Shown here piece by piece: positions 53,703 to 62,444 of a stretch of 64,000 nucleotides of DNA (position 1 is its first letter; every line of letters begins with the position of its first letter). A model generated the notes under the pieces. It was given only the letters and a program-made list of their open reading frames with translations, was not told the DNA's origin and ran no database searches. A program made the translations under genes and the position numbers. This DNA is from Oscillospiraceae bacterium (GTDB lineage: Bacteria; Bacillota; Clostridia; Oscillospirales; Ruminococcaceae): contig JAJQHJ010000003.1 of NCBI GenBank assembly GCA_021199795.1, positions 62,001 to 126,000 on the forward strand, in the 5' to 3' direction.

Positions 53703-54827
53703 TCAGTCGTCTTCTTCTGTATAGTACTGATAATCCGGTCCGTCGTCATCCGGGACATCCATATTGTAAGCGATATAGTAAGCCGCCGGCTTTCTGGCGT
53801 TTGGATTAGATTTGTAGGTGTAAACGCTGGGATCTTCTCCGTCACGAAGCTTTCTTGCAACTACAACGCACCTTAGATCCGAAATTTCATAAGAGCAGGT
53901 GGAAAGGGTGATATATTCGTCCTCCATTGTGCACTCAATATCCGTGGTATAGTAGTTGCGGTAAAGAATGTTTTGATACCAATAGTCGAAGTCCTCTATA
54001 GTGTCAAAATCAAAAATTGTATGATAAGCAAACAGAGGATTATCATCCTGATAGTCATATATTCCGATTATGAAGCAGGCAACTATGATATACTGGTTCT
54101 CTTCATACAGAGTCGAGTAGGTGATAAGCCTGTTGTTGGAGACGGTGGAAACGCCATTCTTGTAGTCTAGCAGGTGCCTGAAATAGGTTCCACTCGCCAT
54201 GCTGTGCCCATAGATAATGGTGTTTCTGGGATGAGAGTCCGCAGTTATCTTCACATGATAGTCAGCAAAGAGCGCGCCATAAGTCGTCTCGCTTCCGAAA
54301 ACATCATGCGTAAGATAGTAGTCGTTGTCGGTTGTTTGCATGATGGGATAGTCTATATATGCGTTTCCGTCGTCATCAGTAAGCGTGTCGATGGAAATCC
54401 ACCCGATAACGTCTGAATTGATGTCGTATATAGCTTCAAAGCTCGAAAGCATACCCTCGGGATACTTTGAAACAGTCACCTCAGCATCTGTACTGGTATC
54501 GTCAGTAGTGACAACATCATCGACCGTGACACTTGAGTCCACAGTGCTATCAGTACTGGTGGAATCAGTCTCCTCCGACGTGTCGGAAGAGTGGTACAGA
54601 TTTGAAAGATACTGCTGATCCTCATACATGTCAACCGTTCCAAACTTGTATTCATACACAGTATAGCCGCAATAAATAAGCGCGCAGATAGAGCCTAAAT
54701 ACACGACTTTTCTTATTATTTCTTTAATGCTGTCGCCTTTCCAGGGGAGAAGCTCCTTAACTCTTCCTTTGAAAGAACGGTCTCGCTCCTCGGTTCCAGC
54801 AGGGCGAACCTCGTTAAGCATTGACAT
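53703..54827 (-). CDS. Class B-like sortase, membrane-anchored
   Basis: A 374-residue sortase with a cytoplasmic N-terminus, one membrane helix (VVYLGSICALIYCGYTVYEY), a Ser/Thr/Asp-rich linker and a sortase domain containing IIYGHSMASGTYFRHL and ITLSTCSYEISDLRCVVVAR (His, Cys, Arg). It has an acidic, Tyr-rich tail (DDDGPDYQYYTEEDD). The ATG at 54827 is preceded by AAAAGGAG. Confidence 0.92.
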   Translation of the reverse strand: MSMLNEVRPAGTEERDRSFKGRVKELLPWKGDSIKEIIRKVVYLGSICALIYCGYTVYEYKFGTVDMYEDQQYLSNLYHSSDTSEETDSTSTDSTVDSSVTVDDVVTTDDTSTDAEVTVSKYPEGMLSSFEAIYDINSDVIGWISIDTLTDDDGNAYIDYPIMQTTDNDYYLTHDVFGSETTYGALFADYHVKITADSHPRNTIIYGHSMASGTYFRHLLDYKNGVSTVSNNRLITYSTLYEENQYIIVACFIIGIYDYQDDNPLFAYHTIFDFDTIEDFDYWYQNILYRNYYTTDIECTMEDEYITLSTCSYEISDLRCVVVARKLRDGEDPSVYTYKSNPNARKPAAYYIAYNMDVPDDDGPDYQYYTEEDD

Positions 54828-54894
54828 GATAATTTGATTCTCCTTTTGAGAAGCACTGCCCACACAGGGGCATCAAAATCCGACCGGTATCTTA

Positions 54895-55443
54895 TTACTT
54901 TACTATTTCAAGAGCCACTTCAAGCGAATACAGAACAGCCATAAGCCTGTTCCGAAGTCTGACATCAACTTCCGATTCCGGCTCAGTAAGAGCAAGATTC
55001 TCCGTAATCTCTCTCTGTTTTGTAACGACTGAAACGTATATAGTCCCGACTGGCTGCTCTTTGGTGCCACCAGTAGGACCTGCAATCCCGGTTATTCCGA
55101 TTCCTACATCCGCTCCCGACTTTTCAAGAACACTTTTAGCCATCGCAAGCGCGACTTCATGGCTCACAACTCCGTGTTCCGTGATGAAGTCCTGAGGAAT
55201 CCCCAGAAGCTCCGACTTGATTCTCTCCGAATAGGTGACAAGTCCGCACTCGAACATTTCAGATGCTCCTGAAACTGAGGTGATGCTCTCAGCCAGCATT
55301 CCGCCGGTACAGCTCTCAGCTGTAGCGACATGAAGCTTGTTCGCAATATAATATTGTACTACATTTCGTGCCGCTTTGTCAATATATGTCGGGATATCTC
55401 GGGACTCAAGCTCTGAAATCCGTCTTAATTTGTCTGAAATCAT
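54895..55443 (-). CDS. pncC: Nicotinamide-nucleotide amidase (CinA C-terminal type)
   Basis: A 182-residue stand-alone CinA-C/PncC protein that deamidates nicotinamide mononucleotide. TAESCTGGMLAESITSVSGASEMF, GVVSHEVALAMA and GIGITGIAGPTGGTKEQPVG are characteristic. It begins with ATG at 55443 after GAGG, just past the thiI stop. A roughly 20-residue N-terminal helical extension is present. Confidence 0.93.
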   Translation of the reverse strand: MISDKLRRISELESRDIPTYIDKAARNVVQYYIANKLHVATAESCTGGMLAESITSVSGASEMFECGLVTYSERIKSELLGIPQDFITEHGVVSHEVALAMAKSVLEKSGADVGIGITGIAGPTGGTKEQPVGTIYVSVVTKQREITENLALTEPESEVDVRLRNRLMAVLYSLEVALEIVK

Positions 55444-55454
55444 ACTCAATCGCC

Positions 55455-56645
55455 TCAGAAATCATATTCAACATATGGCTTATAGCTCTCAACTGTAGCT
55501 CCGTCAACTGCTTCCTGAATCAGCGGCTCAAAGTCAAATGAGTTCTGAGCCTCTTCAACGTCTTTAAGCACAGGCTTGGTTTTCGGATGCTTGGGAGTGA
55601 ACACAGTGCAGCAGTCCTCATATGGCTCGATAGAGATATCGAATGTGCCGGCTTTATATGCCCTGTCGATAATCTCCTGTTTGTCAAGACCTATGCATGG
55701 GCGGAAAACAGGAATCCTGCAAACCGCATCAGTAGTGACCATTGCGGCGGTGGTCTGGGAAGCAACCTGCCCTATGCTTTCGCCTGTGATAAGTGCCTGA
55801 TACTCGTATTTCTCTGCAATCCTCTGCGCTATCTCCATCATGAGTCTGCGCATTATGATTGTGAAAAGCTCCTCGGGGCAGTTGTCCCTTATCGCTTCCT
55901 GAATTTTCGTGAACGGGACTACAAACACCGACATCTGACCGCAGTATTCTGTCATTTTGCATGCAAGCTTCTTGACTTTTATGAGAGCCCTCTCGGAAGT
56001 ATAAGGCGGCGACTGGAAGTGGATTCCTCCTATAACAACTCCTCGTTTTGCTATCATGATTCCCGCAACAGGGGAGTCGATTCCGCCTGAAAGCAGTAGA
56101 AGTGCTCTTCCCGACGTGCCAACCGGCAGTCCTCCTGCGGCGTCAATGTCCGGAAGATGAACATAAGCTGCACGGTCTCTTATCTCGCATATAACCGTAA
56201 GTTCCGGGTTCTTGACATCCACTTTCAGATGTGGGAACTTTTCAAGGATCATCCCTCCAAGCTCCGCCATAATCTGCATAGAGTTCAAAGGGAACGTCTT
56301 GTCAGACCTCTTTGCCATGACCTTGAAAGTCTTTGCACCGTTGAGTTCATCCGAAAGATTTTCTTCAACAGCTCTGAAAATGGCGTCAAGATTCTTCTCA
56401 GCCGGAATCGCCACACATATCTTCGAGAAGCCATAGACCTTTCTGACCCTCTCGAAAGCTTCATCAAAATCGATATCATCGTTTTTGGGCTCGATAAACA
56501 GAGTCGACTGAATTTGTCTGCACTCGAATTCGCCCAATGGCGCAAGCCTACGCTTGACGTTTCTCATAAGAGTCTGTTCAAAGGTCTGACGGTTCAAGCC
56601 TTTCAGAACTATTTCGCCGTATTTGCACAGTATAATCTTCTGCAT
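55455..56645 (-). CDS. thiI: tRNA 4-thiouridine synthetase (tRNA sulfurtransferase)
   Basis: A 396-residue ThiI with N-terminal ferredoxin-like and THUMP domains and the PP-loop ALLLLSGGIDSPVAGIMI near residue 180. It lacks the rhodanese domain, as is normal in Firmicutes, where a dedicated cysteine desulfurase supplies sulfur. The csd gene ends 4 bases upstream. It modifies tRNA U8 and may contribute to thiamine thiazole synthesis. Confidence 0.96.
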   Translation of the reverse strand: MQKIILCKYGEIVLKGLNRQTFEQTLMRNVKRRLAPLGEFECRQIQSTLFIEPKNDDIDFDEAFERVRKVYGFSKICVAIPAEKNLDAIFRAVEENLSDELNGAKTFKVMAKRSDKTFPLNSMQIMAELGGMILEKFPHLKVDVKNPELTVICEIRDRAAYVHLPDIDAAGGLPVGTSGRALLLLSGGIDSPVAGIMIAKRGVVIGGIHFQSPPYTSERALIKVKKLACKMTEYCGQMSVFVVPFTKIQEAIRDNCPEELFTIIMRRLMMEIAQRIAEKYEYQALITGESIGQVASQTTAAMVTTDAVCRIPVFRPCIGLDKQEIIDRAYKAGTFDISIEPYEDCCTVFTPKHPKTKPVLKDVEEAQNSFDFEPLIQEAVDGATVESYKPYVEYDF

Positions 56646-56649
56646 ATTT

Positions 56650-57798
56650 TTACTTCCTTATTTTCGCAAGATTTTTCATGCCGTCGCTCACGGCTTCGCA
56701 AAGTGCATCAATATCCGATTTACTCGTCTCAAAAGAGAAGCTCAGTCTTATAATGCTGTCAAGATATCTTTCCGAAACCTTGAATTCCGTCGGCACATCG
56801 CTTGTTTTTCCTTTGGAGCAGGCAGACCCACTTGAAACATAGATGTTTCTTTCTTCCAGGAAGTGAAGCATGGTTTCGCTTCTGATATCCGGCACAGCCA
56901 GGCTCAGAATATATGGGCTTGCTGAAACATCGGAGAGAATCACAGCACCAATTTCCGAAAGCTTTTCTCTTGCATAAGCATTGATTTCAGAAGCGTGGCT
57001 ATATCTTTCAGAAAGATTTCCGTTCAGCACTTCAACTGCCTTGCCGAAAGCGTAAATCATAGGTACAGGCTCAGTTCCTGAGCGAATCCCTTTCTGTTGA
57101 CCTCCGCCAACCATCAGGGGAGTAAGGCGGATGCCTTTTCTTATAAACATAGCCCCTATGCCCTTTGGAGCGTGAATCTTGTGACCACTCATGGTGATTA
57201 TATCGACTTGTAGCTTCTTCTGCGACAGAGGAAGCTTCTCAAACCCCTGAACGCAGTCGCAGTGGGTGAAGCATTCGGGATAACGCTTTTTTATCTTCTG
57301 GAAAGCCTCCCCGACAGGAAGAATATACCCGTTTTCATTGTTGACAAGCATAGCACTTATCAGGCAGGTATTTTCGTTGACGGCACTGACAAGCGACTCA
57401 GCCGTAATTTCTCCGTTCTCATCCGGACTGACCCGGACAACCTCAAAACCCTTTTCTTCAAGCCTGTCAAAAGCCTTTTCAACTGACGGATGTTCAACAG
57501 TGGTAGTCACAACCCTCTTTTTCCGCTTGCCATAGGTTTCAGTAACTCCGAAAATAGCCGTGTTGTTTCCCTCAGTGGCTCCAGATGTAAATATAATCTC
57601 GCCCTGCTCGGAAGTAACCCCTAAAGCCAACATAATCTGTTTTTTGGAGTAGGTGATAAGTCTTTCCGCTTCAATTCCCATGTGATGAAGACTCGATGGA
57701 TTCCCATAAGCCTCGGTCATTGCATATGCCGCCGCACCGCTGACTTCGGTCATGACTTTCGTAGTGGCGGCATTATCAAGATAAATCTGCTCTTTCAT
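56650..57798 (-). CDS. Cysteine desulfurase (NifS/IscS-like)
   Basis: A 382-residue PLP enzyme that takes sulfur from cysteine. It shows YLDNAATTKV, the PLP-lysine region ITMSGHKIHAPKGIGAMF and the active-site Cys loop VSSGSACSKGKTS. Its place directly before thiI indicates it is the ThiI-dedicated desulfurase (NifZ type in Bacillus). The ATG at 57798 lacks a strong ribosome binding site; a longer in-frame start exists at 57852. Confidence 0.93.
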   Translation of the reverse strand: MKEQIYLDNAATTKVMTEVSGAAAYAMTEAYGNPSSLHHMGIEAERLITYSKKQIMLALGVTSEQGEIIFTSGATEGNNTAIFGVTETYGKRKKRVVTTTVEHPSVEKAFDRLEEKGFEVVRVSPDENGEITAESLVSAVNENTCLISAMLVNNENGYILPVGEAFQKIKKRYPECFTHCDCVQGFEKLPLSQKKLQVDIITMSGHKIHAPKGIGAMFIRKGIRLTPLMVGGGQQKGIRSGTEPVPMIYAFGKAVEVLNGNLSERYSHASEINAYAREKLSEIGAVILSDVSASPYILSLAVPDIRSETMLHFLEERNIYVSSGSACSKGKTSDVPTEFKVSERYLDSIIRLSFSFETSKSDIDALCEAVSDGMKNLAKIRK

Positions 57799-57862
57799 AA
57801 TGTAATACAATCTGAACCCCCAAATTATTGCATGGTATCTTAAAAAGTACATAGCTTTTCAC

Positions 57863-57891
57863 ATTATACAACATATCGCGAAAAAAATCAA
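57863..57891 (-). promoter_or_regulatory. Promoter of the desulfurase-thiI-pncC operon
   Basis: Minus strand TTGATT (57891-57886), 17-base spacer, TATAAT (57868-57863). Confidence 0.8.
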
Positions 57892-57931
57892 TTCTTGAAG
57901 CTGAAGTTTCACAAAACCGTCTTCTTGTTGC

Positions 57932-57960
57932 TTGATTATTCAGTGTTCTTGTGTTAAAAT
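57932..57960 (+). promoter_or_regulatory. Promoter of hemW
   Basis: TTGATT (57932-57937), 17-base spacer, TAAAAT (57955-57960), divergent from the desulfurase promoter. Confidence 0.75.
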
Positions 57961-57991
57961 CGTCTTAGAACCGAGGAAAGGAGCCAAAGTC

Positions 57992-59104
57992 ATGCTAGGA
58001 ATTTACATACATGTTCCATTCTGTTTAAGAAAATGCCCATACTGCGCATTCTATTCAATCGCCTATAGCGAAAGCCTCAAGGACGCTTATGTAAAAGCTG
58101 TCGCCAGGAATATACGCAAATATTCCGACATGCACCTCCCTTGCGACACGGTTTATTTCGGCGGAGGAACCCCGTCACTTCTGACTCCACGTGATATATA
58201 CACCATCTTGGAAGCAGTGCGAACTGGCTTCAACCTTTCACCCTCAAGTGAAATAACAATGGAGGCAAATCCCTCATCGGTGACTTCTGACAGCCTTTCC
58301 GGCTACTACAGAGCAGGTGTGAATCGCATTTCATTTGGCGTCCAGTCTCTCAATGACAACGAGCTGAAAGCTCTTGGCAGGCTTCACGACGCCAAAACCG
58401 CCCTGAATGCCATAGACATGGCTAGAAATGCCGGCTTTGAGAACATATCCTGCGATCTGATGATAGGCACGCCATATCAGACAATAGAAAGTCTGCTCAG
58501 CTCCTGCTGGCAATTGACGAGTATAGGAATCCCGCATATCTCCTCGTATATGCTCAAAATTGAAGACGGCACGCCCTATGATTGCGCCGAAATCCGTGAT
58601 TCCGTTGCCGACGACGATACCGTCTGCGATATGTATCTTGCCCTCTGCGATGAGCTGAGAACTATAGGCTATGAAAGATACGAAATCTCGAACTTCTCAA
58701 GACCCGGTCTCCGCTCCCGCCACAATATGAAATACTGGACAGGTGAGGACTACCTCGGCTTCGGTACCTCTGCACATTCGCTGTTCCAGGGCAAACGCTT
58801 CTATGTCCCGAATGACATTAAATCCTATATACACTCCGAAACCCAGCCGGTGCTCACGGAGGACGAAAGCCCCGACAGGCTCGAAGAATACATCATGCTT
58901 TCCCTGAGACTGAGTGACGGCATGTCGCTTGAGCAGCTTCGCCTCCTCGGCGGCAGCCCGGAAGCGGTGACCGAAAAAGCCAGACCTTATGCCGACGCCG
59001 GCTTCCTTAACATTGTTGACAACCGCATCACCCTGACCGACAAGGGCGCGTTGGTCTCAAACAGGGTAATATTTGAGCTCTACTCCGCTGCAACAGGTGA
59101 GTGA
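57992..59104 (+). CDS. hemW: HemW-type radical SAM protein
   Basis: A 370-residue radical SAM protein with IYIHVPFCLRKCPYCAF at the N-terminus (cluster Cys11, Cys15, Cys18), the VYFGGGTPSLL glycine-rich motif and a C-terminal HemW domain. HemW is a heme chaperone that is often misnamed oxygen-independent coproporphyrinogen oxidase; it lacks the HemN N-terminal features. AAAGGAG precedes the ATG at 57992. Confidence 0.94.
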   Translation: MLGIYIHVPFCLRKCPYCAFYSIAYSESLKDAYVKAVARNIRKYSDMHLPCDTVYFGGGTPSLLTPRDIYTILEAVRTGFNLSPSSEITMEANPSSVTSDSLSGYYRAGVNRISFGVQSLNDNELKALGRLHDAKTALNAIDMARNAGFENISCDLMIGTPYQTIESLLSSCWQLTSIGIPHISSYMLKIEDGTPYDCAEIRDSVADDDTVCDMYLALCDELRTIGYERYEISNFSRPGLRSRHNMKYWTGEDYLGFGTSAHSLFQGKRFYVPNDIKSYIHSETQPVLTEDESPDRLEEYIMLSLRLSDGMSLEQLRLLGGSPEAVTEKARPYADAGFLNIVDNRITLTDKGALVSNRVIFELYSAATGE

Positions 59105-59119
59105 CACTGATACAAATCT

Positions 59120-59158
59120 GAATTACTGCTTTCTTAACAGAGGGCAGTAATTTTTTTG
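59120..59158 (+). terminator. Terminator of hemW
   Basis: ATTACTGC (59122-59129) pairs with GCAGTAAT (59144-59151), then a T run. Confidence 0.82.
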
Positions 59159-59234
59159 CAAAAAATCATCAGATCCGGTGTAGTATCCTTGGGGAAACGG
59201 GTACTGTAATAGTAGAGGAAGTGAGAAAACCATC

Positions 59235-60494
59235 ATGAAAAAAGTACTTTTGACACTGTTGAGTGTGACACTGTTATTCTGCTCCTGCGGGTCTACGGAT
59301 ATGGCAGGAGTTGAAGCAGAGGAAGCTGTTCCGGAAATTACTGAATCAATTGAAACCGATTATCTCTCAGGTTACACCGGTTCCAGTAGCACAGTAGACT
59401 CCATCACCGAGGGCGAGGACGGCAATTATTACTACTGCTTCTCAAGAAGTGTGATGAGTGCGCTTGTCGGGTTTGATTCTGCAACCGGCACGGCAGAATA
59501 TCTCTGTGATGATGAAAGCTGCGAGCACAATTCCACCAGCTGCTCTGCATACACAAGAAAAGTGGTCTCTGCATTGACCTGTTCTGACAACGAACTTTAT
59601 TGGGTTGAGTCTGAAATATCGGAGGTGAAAAACGAGGACGGAGCCTTTAAGTATAAGTATGACTACACTGTCTGTTGCAGGGATATTGAAAGTGGAACCA
59701 AAGTTGAGCTTTCCATCATCAGCAATTTGGATTACAGTTATGTTGTCGGATTCTATAAGGGCACAGTTATCATGATTTCCGATGGTACAGTCTACAAGGC
59801 AGACATCAAGAGCGGCGAAATGTCAAAGGTCTGCGATATAACTTTTCTTGAGGACTCGGATTATAAGCTCTATGCTGAGACAAACGCCGGCAAGCTGAAC
59901 ATTATCCTGGTCTACTATGTCACCGACTACGAAGCCGAAGAAGTCACCTACACAATCCAGAAGAGCACTATAGACCTCGACAGCGGCGAAGCTGAGGAAC
60001 AGATTTTGCAGAATCCGGTAATTTCAAGCTTTGACTTCGATGAGATAACCTCGGTGCCGTATATCATGCATGAAGTGTATTTCTCTGAGGATTCGTTTAT
60101 CTTTGCAGTTGTCTGTGAAGACGACATTTTGTACTGTTCCTGCAGATATGATGAGTGGGAGCTTACGGAGCTTGGCTCAGTCGTTGGAGCTACCTTGGGT
60201 GCTTATTATGACTTTTCTGATAATGCCATCTATTTTGTCAGCGGTTCAGTGCTCACCGGAATCAGCATACTGAGTGGTGAGGAGCTTCTTAAGATAGAAA
60301 TCCCAGATTATGAAGAGCTCTCGGATGCGGATTCAATACTAGTGGAGATGCATAGGGACGGCAACTTTTTAATCACCGCCACCCGTTCAAATACAGACAG
60401 CGTAACCCAGCAGGGCTGGCTTCTGACTGCTTCGGAAGAAACCAATGAATCAACTCTGCACAGCTGCAACGCTGTCAGCCTTTGGGTGAAATAA
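59235..60494 (+). CDS. Predicted lipoprotein with Cys/His motif
   Basis: A 419-residue lipoprotein (lipobox FCSC, about residue 18). The mature part alternates short beta segments with Asp/Glu-rich turns and reads like a beta-propeller. Near residue 90 it has CDDESCEHNSTSCSAY, the same C-x4-C-x-H-x5-C spacing as the next protein. It sits 18 bases upstream of that gene and an ABC transporter. No family name known to me. Confidence 0.72.
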   Translation: MKKVLLTLLSVTLLFCSCGSTDMAGVEAEEAVPEITESIETDYLSGYTGSSSTVDSITEGEDGNYYYCFSRSVMSALVGFDSATGTAEYLCDDESCEHNSTSCSAYTRKVVSALTCSDNELYWVESEISEVKNEDGAFKYKYDYTVCCRDIESGTKVELSIISNLDYSYVVGFYKGTVIMISDGTVYKADIKSGEMSKVCDITFLEDSDYKLYAETNAGKLNIILVYYVTDYEAEEVTYTIQKSTIDLDSGEAEEQILQNPVISSFDFDEITSVPYIMHEVYFSEDSFIFAVVCEDDILYCSCRYDEWELTELGSVVGATLGAYYDFSDNAIYFVSGSVLTGISILSGEELLKIEIPDYEELSDADSILVEMHRDGNFLITATRSNTDSVTQQGWLLTASEETNESTLHSCNAVSLWVK

Positions 60495-60512
60495 TTTTTG
60501 GAGGAATTTGAA

Positions 60513-61712
60513 ATGAAATTTCGCAACATACTAATCAAACTCACCATAGCAGTCCTACTGCTCACCACTCTTTGCTCCTGTGGAAGCAAGGAAGCCATCG
60601 AGGTGACCGTTACTGAAGACTGCGACTATAACTTCTTCCAGTATCGTCAGGATACCTGCAGCAATGAGGCAGTGGTGTATTTTGTGCTTCCGTATGAGCA
60701 GATGCTGATGTTTTATGACAAGCAAAGCGGAGTATGTGCACCTCTTTGCGGAAAGCCGGAGTGCGATCATACCGACTATGCCTGCAATGCTTATTTTCCG
60801 AGCAGCGACGGGCTCTGCCTCTATAACGGAAAGCTCTATCGCTTCTATGAGAGCGGAAAGACCATTGTGTGCAGTGACACCGACGGCACCAACAAGACGA
60901 CTGTGCGTTCTGTAAATACCACTCTTTTCACCGATAACTTCACCGGCAGCTATATCTCCGATCCATCATCAGCATTCCACAGAGGCTGGTTCTACTATGC
61001 CGCAGGAGTAACCGTGGTCAGTGCCGGACTTACCACGGATTATGCAAGGGTCATTGCCTATCCTATAGATTCTGACGAAGAGGGAACTCTTATATATTCG
61101 TCTGATGAATATAAAAATGTCGCAATCGAGCCTTACGGGGACTATATCTACATAATGGCATATGACGATTCATCACATGATGTAAGCAGAATGGAGATAG
61201 TCAGGTATTCCGTCGAAACCGGTGAGAGCGAGACACTCTACAAGGGTGAGAAGTCATTCCAATCCCGCAGATTCCGTGTGACTGATGACGCCATCATCTT
61301 CTGCGGCTGCACGCTTGAGGATTACACGATTTATAAACTCACTTTTGGGGAAGATACGATAGAAACCATATACGAGGGCACATACTACTACACCTATGGC
61401 TTTATCGGGGAGAATATTCTACTTGGGCTTTACAAGGCAGACGGCGCAGACGGCTTTGATGTCAGTATTATAGATCAAGAGGGAAATACCCTCATGGAGA
61501 CTACGGTCGAGTATGAGGATTTGGAGGCAGGACGTTTTGTAATCCCACAGATTATGGGCACAGATGAAGACTATATCTATATCGACACTCGTGTGTGGTA
61601 TAATGATTACCCGTATGAAAGCATAATTGCCCTGTCTCTTGACGGAAGCGAGCAGACAACCCTATGGAGCAATGCGGAAGAAGTAAATGCGGGGGAATAT
61701 GTATGGAACTAA
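60513..61712 (+). CDS. Second predicted lipoprotein with the same Cys/His motif
   Basis: A 399-residue lipoprotein (lipobox LCSC) with CGKPECDHTDYACNAY at about residues 80-95, matching the C-x4-C-x-H-x5-C motif of the preceding protein. The rest is beta-rich and propeller-like (repeated YxxxG/Y-D segments). GGAGG precedes the ATG at 60513. It overlaps the ABC ATPase gene by 10 bases, so the transporter is translationally coupled to it. Confidence 0.74.
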   Translation: MKFRNILIKLTIAVLLLTTLCSCGSKEAIEVTVTEDCDYNFFQYRQDTCSNEAVVYFVLPYEQMLMFYDKQSGVCAPLCGKPECDHTDYACNAYFPSSDGLCLYNGKLYRFYESGKTIVCSDTDGTNKTTVRSVNTTLFTDNFTGSYISDPSSAFHRGWFYYAAGVTVVSAGLTTDYARVIAYPIDSDEEGTLIYSSDEYKNVAIEPYGDYIYIMAYDDSSHDVSRMEIVRYSVETGESETLYKGEKSFQSRRFRVTDDAIIFCGCTLEDYTIYKLTFGEDTIETIYEGTYYYTYGFIGENILLGLYKADGADGFDVSIIDQEGNTLMETTVEYEDLEAGRFVIPQIMGTDEDYIYIDTRVWYNDYPYESIIALSLDGSEQTTLWSNAEEVNAGEYVWN

Positions 61713-62443
61713 GGCTAAGCAATCTCACAAAACGTTATGGCGACGTGACTGCTCTTGACGATTTTTCGGTCACATTCGATGTCGGGATAACCGGAATCTT
61801 GGGCGCGAACGGCGCAGGAAAATCCACGATGATGAGCCTGATTACGGATAATGTTAAGCGTGACAGCGGCTCGATAACTCTTGACGGAAAAGAAATACTT
61901 GAAATGGGTGCAGACTTCCGAAGTCTTGTAGGATATATGCCACAGCAGCAGGGCGTTTATGATAAAATGACCGCTCTTAGCTTCGTTTCATACATAGGCA
62001 GACTCAAGGGCTTGAAAGGCAAGGCTCTTAAAGAAGAGACCGAAAGAGTTCTTGAGATTACGAATTTATCGCATGTCAGAAACAAAGCTGTAGGCGGCTT
62101 TTCCGGAGGAATGAGACAGAGGGTTCTGCTCGCCCAGGCAGTCTTAGGCGACCCGAAAATACTTATCTTAGACGAGCCGACAGCAGGTTTAGACCCGAAA
62201 GAGCGAATCAGGATCCGAAATTTCATAAGCGAGCTTGCCCGTGACAGGATAGTTCTTCTCTGCACCCATATAGTCTCTGATATAGAGTCTGTCGCAGATA
62301 AAGTTCTGCTCATGAAAAAGGGCAAGCTCTTAATGTGTGACAGTCCAGCAGGACTTATTGAATCTTTGCCCGATGACTATGTCCCTGTCAACCACTATCC
62401 GAGCCTTGAGGACGTCTATCTTTACTACTTAGGTGGTGAATGA
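61703..62443 (+). CDS. ABC transporter ATP-binding protein
   Basis: A 246-residue ATPase with Walker A GANGAGKST, Q-loop MPQQQG, signature FSGGMRQRVLLAQA, Walker B ILILDEPTAGLDP and H-loop CTHIV. It resembles ATPases of ABC-2 exporters. The ATG at 61703 is preceded by GGGGG. It ends one base before the permease start. Confidence 0.94.
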   Translation: MELRLSNLTKRYGDVTALDDFSVTFDVGITGILGANGAGKSTMMSLITDNVKRDSGSITLDGKEILEMGADFRSLVGYMPQQQGVYDKMTALSFVSYIGRLKGLKGKALKEETERVLEITNLSHVRNKAVGGFSGGMRQRVLLAQAVLGDPKILILDEPTAGLDPKERIRIRNFISELARDRIVLLCTHIVSDIESVADKVLLMKKGKLLMCDSPAGLIESLPDDYVPVNHYPSLEDVYLYYLGGE

Positions 62444-62444
62444 T

